Assembly (NCBI GenBank): GCA_002367255.1
Contig: DFBD01000278.1
Coordinates: forward strand, 5,205 to 23,979
Direction: 5' to 3'
Length of the DNA: 18,775 nucleotides
DNA from: Rhodobacterales bacterium UBA3089
Lineage (GTDB): Bacteria > Pseudomonadota > Alphaproteobacteria > Rhodobacterales > Rhodobacteraceae
The notes beneath the pieces are model-generated. The model ran no database searches and was not told where the DNA came from. It saw only the letters and a list, made by a program, of their open reading frames with translations. Of the stretch, positions 14,114 through 18,775 are shown one piece after another (the first letter of the stretch is position 1; the number at the start of each line of letters is the position of its first letter). Both the position numbers and the translations under genes were made by a program.

Positions 14114-15307
14114 ATGCCGATCAGAATGATGGAAACCCCTCCCCAAACGCCAAGCGGGGTTGTAAAGATTAGCGTCGGTGTCGAAGATATCATCGCCGAA
14201 ACCAGCTTCGATGCCGCATTGGAGTTGGTCGAGGGAACCTCTGTAAAGGTGCCCCCCGAATCACCGGACTTTACGCCAATCGGGCACATTCTTCGTGAAA
14301 TTATACCGCTGAAGGTTCGAATTGAAGAGGCGCCTGTTGAGCAGCCTGATATAGAAGTCAAACCGCCTGCCATCCATTCCGCACTTGCCGAGGCTGTGCC
14401 GGATGTTCCGCAGCAAGCGTTAATTGCGCGGAGTATTTTACCCACAAAACCCTCCCCAACCGATGGGAGTGAAAGTACGCCCCCAAAGGCGGAGGCCAAC
14501 CCTTTGGCTTCTGTCGTTAATGCTGAAATTCCGGAACGTGCATCGGTTCGAAATATCACCGAGAAGCCTTCAATTCCGGAAAATCCTGTCACGCCGATAA
14601 TTCAAAGCAATGCGCCACGACCGGAGATACGCACCGACCCTGCGCCAGAAGCCCAGGCCACCCCCAAACACGCTTTGGATCCATCCCAAAGTAATACCCG
14701 GCAAAGTATCATGCCCGCACCTCCAAGCGCAGAACCGACAATCGCGACGGATACGTCAAACAATGCATCGCCTGAAGTAAAACCCCAGACAACTGCGGAA
14801 CCTCATCGTGAATTTGGTGACTTCGGGGCGGGGATTTCCGAAAAACCGCAACCGCTTCGCCCTTTACCAGCCGCCACGCCAGCAGTTCCGTCCAACGCGA
14901 ATGGGTTGCATCCACCCGAAACCAAAATCCTTTCCCAAATCTCGTCCGCTATTTCGAACACGTCAAAAGATACGGTCGAGATAAGGTTGGACCCTCCTGA
15001 ACTCGGGCGTGTGATAATTTCTATAACGCAAAACGATTCTGGCCTTGCCGCAACGGTTACCAGTGAAAAAGCCGAAGTGGCCGATCTGCTGCGTCGACAT
15101 GCTGAACTCCTGTCTCGTGAGTTGTCCAAGTCCGGATTTGGCGAACCGTCTCTGGAGTTTTCACATAAAGGCCAACAAGACGGTCGTCCGAACCTTAAAG
15201 AGGACGCGGGGTATTTTTCAGCCACTACCCCCGAAGATAATGAGGTGGTTTCAACGATTGAAACGATCCTACAGTCCCAATCCGGCAGCCTTGATATCCG
15301 TCTCTAG
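14114..15307 (+). CDS. fliK: Flagellar hook-length control protein FliK
   Basis: Secreted molecular ruler that fixes hook length and switches export to filament substrates. The 397-residue product has a long low-complexity region rich in Pro, Ala, Ser, Thr and Glu (about 40-270), as expected for the flexible ruler part. The C-terminal Flg_hook domain begins DTVEIRLDPPELGRVIISIT (286-305, with LDPPELG at 292-298) and continues through EVADLLRRHAELLSRELSKS. The ruler part is poorly conserved, so identification rests on the C-terminal domain and on flgD lying 15 bases downstream. AAAGGAA precedes the ATG. Confidence 0.92.
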   Translation: MPIRMMETPPQTPSGVVKISVGVEDIIAETSFDAALELVEGTSVKVPPESPDFTPIGHILREIIPLKVRIEEAPVEQPDIEVKPPAIHSALAEAVPDVPQQALIARSILPTKPSPTDGSESTPPKAEANPLASVVNAEIPERASVRNITEKPSIPENPVTPIIQSNAPRPEIRTDPAPEAQATPKHALDPSQSNTRQSIMPAPPSAEPTIATDTSNNASPEVKPQTTAEPHREFGDFGAGISEKPQPLRPLPAATPAVPSNANGLHPPETKILSQISSAISNTSKDTVEIRLDPPELGRVIISITQNDSGLAATVTSEKAEVADLLRRHAELLSRELSKSGFGEPSLEFSHKGQQDGRPNLKEDAGYFSATTPEDNEVVSTIETILQSQSGSLDIRL

Positions 15308-15322
15308 AAAAGGGAAAACCTC

Positions 15323-15991
15323 ATGCAAACCTCTGACATTTCGGCCGCTTCGCAAAGCAACACTTCACCCGCGTCTTCGCAAGAGGCAACTGCCTCCAGC
15401 GATTCCGATTTCAATACGTTTTTAACATTGCTAACAGCACAAATGCGAAATCAGGATCCAATGAAACCAATGGATTCAACCGAATTCGTCGCCCAGTTGG
15501 CCAGCTTTTCCGCAGTGGAACAACAGATCGAGACCAACAACAAACTTAGCGAGCTGCTCGGCATGTTTACCGACGGCCCTACCGCAAGCTTAACCGAATG
15601 GCTCGGCAAAGAAGTACGCCGAGAGGGCAGCACCAGCTTTGATGGTCAGCCTGTCGAAGTCGGCGTATCAGTACACCCGTCTGCTGATACAGCGCGCCTT
15701 GTGGTTCGCGACACCAACGCCGAAATCATCTATGCGCTGCAAATCGACCCGAGTGTCGAGACGGTTAGTTGGGACGGCACCACACAAAATTCGGGAACTG
15801 CACCCGCTGGACGTTACAGCTTCGAGGTGGAAAGTTACGTGGACGGCGATCTGCTAGCAGGCAAATCCGGGTCGGTTTTCGACCTGGTGACCGAGGTGCG
15901 CCTGGACCATGGCAACCCTCTGCTGATATTTGAAGATGGGGCAACGCTTCAGGCGGAAACCGCGACTGCAATACGAATGCCGCAAATTTAG
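15323..15991 (+). CDS. flgD: Flagellar hook capping protein FlgD
   Basis: Hook scaffold protein that caps the growing hook so that FlgE can assemble. The 222-residue product has a Ser/Thr-rich export-type N terminus (1-28), then the family signature FLTLLTAQMRNQDPMKPMDS (33-52) and EFVAQLASFSAVEQ (54-67). The C-terminal half holds the FlgD tudor/Ig-like region, with TVSWDGTTQNSGTAPAGRYS. AAGGGAAAA precedes the ATG. It is likely co-transcribed with fliK. The hook protein gene flgE, which often follows, is absent; glpK comes next instead. Confidence 0.95.
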   Translation: MQTSDISAASQSNTSPASSQEATASSDSDFNTFLTLLTAQMRNQDPMKPMDSTEFVAQLASFSAVEQQIETNNKLSELLGMFTDGPTASLTEWLGKEVRREGSTSFDGQPVEVGVSVHPSADTARLVVRDTNAEIIYALQIDPSVETVSWDGTTQNSGTAPAGRYSFEVESYVDGDLLAGKSGSVFDLVTEVRLDHGNPLLIFEDGATLQAETATAIRMPQI

Positions 15992-16063
15992 GGGCAAGTT
16001 TTTACTACCCTCATCCGCATCATCTGATACCCTGATTTCAAATTGATATTCAAAGGGGTTACG

Positions 16064-17551
16064 ATGAAATACATTCTCGCCATCGATCAAGGGACAACCT
16101 CCAGCCGCGCGATCCTCTTTGACGAAGGAATGCACGTTACAGCCACCGCGCAAAAAGAGTTCGCGCAGCATTTCCCTGCCTCTGGTTGGGTGGAGCATGA
16201 ACCGGATGAAATCTGGTCAACCACCATCAATATGTGCCGCGAAGTCATGAAGAAAGCCGATGTCGAAGCGCAAGACATCGCGTCCATCGGTATAACCAAC
16301 CAACGCGAAACGACCATCGTTTGGGATAAAACAACCGGCCAGCCCGTGTATAATGCCATTGTGTGGCAGGATCGGCGCACCTCGGAAATCTGCAAATCCT
16401 TGAAATCCGACGGGTTGGAGCCGATGATAACCGAGAAAACCGGCCTACTTCTGGACCCGTATTTTTCGGCCACCAAGATCAAATGGATTTTGGACAATGT
16501 TGAAGGCGCACGCGCCAAGGCCATTAACGGGGATTTGTTGTTCGGCACCGTGGATTGCTTTTTGTTGTGGAAGTTAACAGACGGCAAAACCCATGCAACC
16601 GATGCAACCAACGCTGCGCGTACAATGGTGTACGATATTCGAAACGGGAAATGGGATGCTGAAATTTGTCGAATTCTGGACATCCCGATGAATATATTTC
16701 CAGAAGTTCGTGATTGTGCTTCGGACTTTGGCATCACGAGTCCCGGCCTGCTTGGCGCGAACATTCCCATTCACGGTATCGCCGGGGACCAGCAAGCCGC
16801 CACCATCGGGCAAGCCTGTTTCAGCCCGGGGATGATGAAATCGACTTACGGTACGGGATGTTTTGCCCTGTTGAATACCGGCCCCCAGTTAGTGACTTCA
16901 CGTAACCGCCTGCTGGGAACAATCGCATACCAACTGAACGGACAGACCACTTACGCGTTGGAGGGATCAATTTTCGTAGCTGGCGCGGTTGTGCAATGGC
17001 TGCGTGATGGTCTCGGAATCGTCGGCCACGCCAGCGAAACCCAAAAAATGGCCGAGGCAGCGGGCGATGACCAGAATATTTACATGGTTCCGGCCTTCAC
17101 CGGTCTTGGCGCACCTTATTGGGATGCCGAATGTCGCGGGGCAATTTTCGGACTTACCCGAAGCACCAACCAAAACGATTTCGCACGTGCCGCGCTTGAA
17201 AGCGTCGGCTACCAAACCCGCGATTTACTAGAGGCTATGCAAGATGACTGGTCCGGTAGCAGCAAAGGTATTCTTCGCGTTGATGGCGGCATGAGTGCCA
17301 ATGATTGGGCCATGCAGTTTTTGTCGGATATTCTGGGTACGCCGGTAGATCGACCAAACATTCTTGAAACAACGGCACTAGGTGCGGCCTGGCTGGCCGG
17401 AATGCATATCGGGATGTACCCAGATCAATCCGGCTTTGCCGACAATTGGAGTCTGGAACGCCGGTTCACCCCTTCGATGTACGCTGAAAAACGTGACCAG
17501 AAATATGCTGGCTGGAAAGATGCCGTCAGTCGCTGCCTAACAGACCGTTAG
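16064..17551 (+). CDS. glpK: Glycerol kinase
   Basis: Phosphorylates glycerol to sn-glycerol 3-phosphate with ATP in the cytoplasm, the entry step of glycerol use. The frame is open from 16043, but the ATG at 16064 was chosen because AAAGGGG lies 6 bases upstream and the product then begins [15 protein letters not shown], the normal start; it is 495 residues, a usual length. Visible family features are the phosphate loop DQGTTSSR (8-15), the glycerol-binding pair Arg81-Glu82 (TNQRET), AGDQQAA with the catalytic aspartate, and [20 protein letters not shown]. The loop that holds the fructose-1,6-bisphosphate-binding arginine in E. coli GlpK reads GANIPIHG here. No glpF, glpD or glpR is adjacent. 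It is convergent with the next gene, 9 bases away. Confidence 0.97.
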   Translation: MKYILAIDQGTTSSRAILFDEGMHVTATAQKEFAQHFPASGWVEHEPDEIWSTTINMCREVMKKADVEAQDIASIGITNQRETTIVWDKTTGQPVYNAIVWQDRRTSEICKSLKSDGLEPMITEKTGLLLDPYFSATKIKWILDNVEGARAKAINGDLLFGTVDCFLLWKLTDGKTHATDATNAARTMVYDIRNGKWDAEICRILDIPMNIFPEVRDCASDFGITSPGLLGANIPIHGIAGDQQAATIGQACFSPGMMKSTYGTGCFALLNTGPQLVTSRNRLLGTIAYQLNGQTTYALEGSIFVAGAVVQWLRDGLGIVGHASETQKMAEAAGDDQNIYMVPAFTGLGAPYWDAECRGAIFGLTRSTNQNDFARAALESVGYQTRDLLEAMQDDWSGSSKGILRVDGGMSANDWAMQFLSDILGTPVDRPNILETTALGAAWLAGMHIGMYPDQSGFADNWSLERRFTPSMYAEKRDQKYAGWKDAVSRCLTDR

Positions 17552-17560
17552 CCATCCCGA

Positions 17561-18775
17561 TCAAACCGCCGATAGCTTCAACGGCTTTTGCGCCTTGAAA
17601 GATACCGTAAACGGGTCACCCTCGGCATCATACGTCCACGAATTTCGGCCATCAGGCTGCACAATCAGCGATTCAAGCAAGGTTCCAGCTACATTTTTCC
17701 GCTCCCTGTCTACTTGATCCACATCGGATACCTGACATGACAGGTTGGTGTATTTCCCTTCGGTCACCGATATCAGCGTAATTTTCCCGCCTTTTCGGCA
17801 ACTATTGGCCGCTGATATCGTCAAATACCACAAAATTCGGCGCGTTTTGACCATGTCCTCCTGATTCACACGATTCGAGTCAAAACCCGTATGATCCAGC
17901 GATATCTCGCGTTGCCGAAGCATATTCTCAAGATTGGCGAAATGTAGCGGATCGGGTAGCGCATCTACGCTGGGAAGAACCCCTCCATCAATCTTGGGGG
18001 TGGCCTTGAAAACCACCAATGTTGACCTGTCCGGTAGGGTCGAAATGACTGCCAGAATTTTTGTGTTATCCTTTGCCGTCAATAATTGTTCCCACGGCGC
18101 AGGGTGATTAGGCGCAGAAACGTAGGCCTTCAACTTTGGCCAAAAACCCGTTGTATCGGTGACCACCAATTTGCATTCGGGCCGGTCAGGAACTCCGCCG
18201 GTATCCAAAATTTCGCGAAGCTCCACCCCGAATAAATCGTCTAGCGCAACATTGGTGAACGTAACTTCCCCCGAAATGCTTACCACAGCGACCGCATCCG
18301 ACAATCCATTCAAAATACTTTGGTTCAGCGACACCTCCGATCTGTGTTGCCGCTCTATGGCAATTTGCGCCGAGATATCTTCAAACAGGAACGCAACCGC
18401 GCCCTTTGGGTGTGGTTGCCCGGTGACACGAAAAATCCGCCCGTCTGGCAACACCCATTCATCATCATAGATTTTCTGTTGCCCTGTGTCCTTCAAATCG
18501 GTCAACAAACGCCGCCATTCCAGAAAATTTCTCTTCTCCGGTAGGTGCCGTTTTTCACGAAGCATACTGATGAAATCCGCGATGCTCGGGCGTTTGGCAA
18601 GCCAAGCCGGATCCAGATCCAGAAGGTCCGAGAGCGCAGGGTTAAACAGATACAACGACTTGTCCGCATCAAAAATCGCCAGTCCGCCAGATAGATGGGC
18701 GAATGTCGTAGACAAGGCCTCCGTTAGGCGATTCAATGTATCCTTTGAGGCCGCAACCTCGCTTTCCAACTCGAA
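17561..18775 (-). CDS. PAS-domain signalling protein with a degenerate histidine-kinase ATPase domain (5' end outside the window)
   Basis: The frame is open to the right edge; the TTG near 18769 is not a believable start, so the N terminus (possibly membrane or further sensor parts) is missing. Counting from that TTG, residues 1-22 look like a coiled-coil linker, and 23-140 a PAS_7-type domain (GGLAIFDADKSLYLFNPALS, WVLPDGRIFRVTGQP, FLFEDISAQ). A second PAS domain follows (about 150-255; GLSDAVAVVSISGEVTFTNV). Residues 300-395 align by eye with a HATPase_c domain (TRRILWYLTISAANSCRKGG, then SDVDQVDRE, and TLLESLIVQPDGRNSWTYDA). However, the N-box asparagine and the G1 and G2 glycine boxes are not intact, and no phospho-accepting H-box is visible. 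It resembles a pseudokinase of the DivL type; identity is uncertain. Confidence 0.7.
   Translation of the reverse strand, partial: FELESEVAASKDTLNRLTEALSTTFAHLSGGLAIFDADKSLYLFNPALSDLLDLDPAWLAKRPSIADFISMLREKRHLPEKRNFLEWRRLLTDLKDTGQQKIYDDEWVLPDGRIFRVTGQPHPKGAVAFLFEDISAQIAIERQHRSEVSLNQSILNGLSDAVAVVSISGEVTFTNVALDDLFGVELREILDTGGVPDRPECKLVVTDTTGFWPKLKAYVSAPNHPAPWEQLLTAKDNTKILAVISTLPDRSTLVVFKATPKIDGGVLPSVDALPDPLHFANLENMLRQREISLDHTGFDSNRVNQEDMVKTRRILWYLTISAANSCRKGGKITLISVTEGKYTNLSCQVSDVDQVDRERKNVAGTLLESLIVQPDGRNSWTYDAEGDPFTVSFKAQKPLKLSAV

Noticed and set aside
14068..14592. Long minus-strand open frame (174 codons) opposite fliK
   Set aside because: It is Ser/Gly/Thr-rich low complexity, the mirror of the Pro/Ala-rich FliK ruler, and has no ribosome site. 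FliK on the plus strand has a recognisable C-terminal domain.
15665..15690. 7-bp perfect inverted repeat GTATCAG / CTGATAC inside flgD
   Set aside because: It lies in the middle of the conserved coding sequence with a 12-base loop and no U-run; likely chance.
17564..17590. Possible terminator GCCG-N10-CGGC-TTTT after glpK
   Set aside because: The stem is only 4 bp and lies inside the coding end of the convergent PAS gene; too weak to call.

Overview
The window looks like chromosomal DNA of an alphaproteobacterium, most probably of the Rhodobacterales (Roseobacter-type). The evidence is gene content and order: an F0 ATP synthase operon with both b and b' subunits and no F1 genes beside it, the alphaproteobacterial flagellin regulators FlaF and FlbT next to a short flagellin, a DUF1217 flagellar protein, and a flgB-flgC-fliE-fliQ-flgF-flgG-flgA-flgH run. 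All genes appear intact. I see no insertion sequence, prophage, CRISPR array, tRNA or rRNA. This assignment is made by recognition of the proteins, not by a database search.

Layout. 1-1296 (+): the end of a glutathione S-transferase-family gene, then queG, which begins directly after its stop codon. A symmetrical terminator (1296-1323) separates queG from the convergent F0 operon. 1345-3930 (-): atpI-atpB-atpE-atpF'-atpF, read from a good sigma70-type promoter at 3992-4020, with a stable hairpin in the atpE-atpF' spacer. 4179-4535 (+): an orphan ArsR-type regulator with two matching TCAA-N8-TTGA dyads in its upstream region. 4532-9170 (-): a nine-gene flagellar operon, flgB-flgC-fliE-fliQ-flgF-flgG-flgA-flgH-fliL, encoding rod, P/L-ring assembly, export-gate and basal-body proteins. 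9260-10579 (+): fliI, the export ATPase, divergent from flgB. 10641-13161 (-): fliC-flaF-flbT-DUF1217, the flagellin and its post-transcriptional regulators. 13365-14007 (-): a rod-binding FlgJ-type protein and a FlgN-like coiled-coil protein. 14114-15991 (+): fliK and flgD for hook length and hook capping. 16064-17551 (+): glpK. 17561 to the right edge (-): a PAS-PAS protein ending in a histidine-kinase-like ATPase domain that has lost its key residues.

How the genes work together. The central 11.5 kb is a partial flagellar locus. It supplies rod (FlgB, FlgC, FlgF, FlgG, FliE), L-ring (FlgH), P-ring chaperone (FlgA), hook cap and ruler (FlgD, FliK), one gate protein (FliQ), the ATPase (FliI), filament (FliC) and its control (FlaF, FlbT). 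Genes for the MS-ring, the switch, FlhA/FlhB/FliP/FliR, hook FlgE, hook-filament junction FlgK/FlgL, P-ring FlgI and the stator are not in the window and must lie elsewhere. Candidate CtrA-type sites sit between flgB and fliI and upstream of fliC.

No clearly new multi-gene system is visible. The most interesting points are the degenerate PAS kinase at the right edge, the dyad-rich fliC leader together with the double hairpin behind fliC, the tandem ArsR operator candidates, and the hairpin after atpE.
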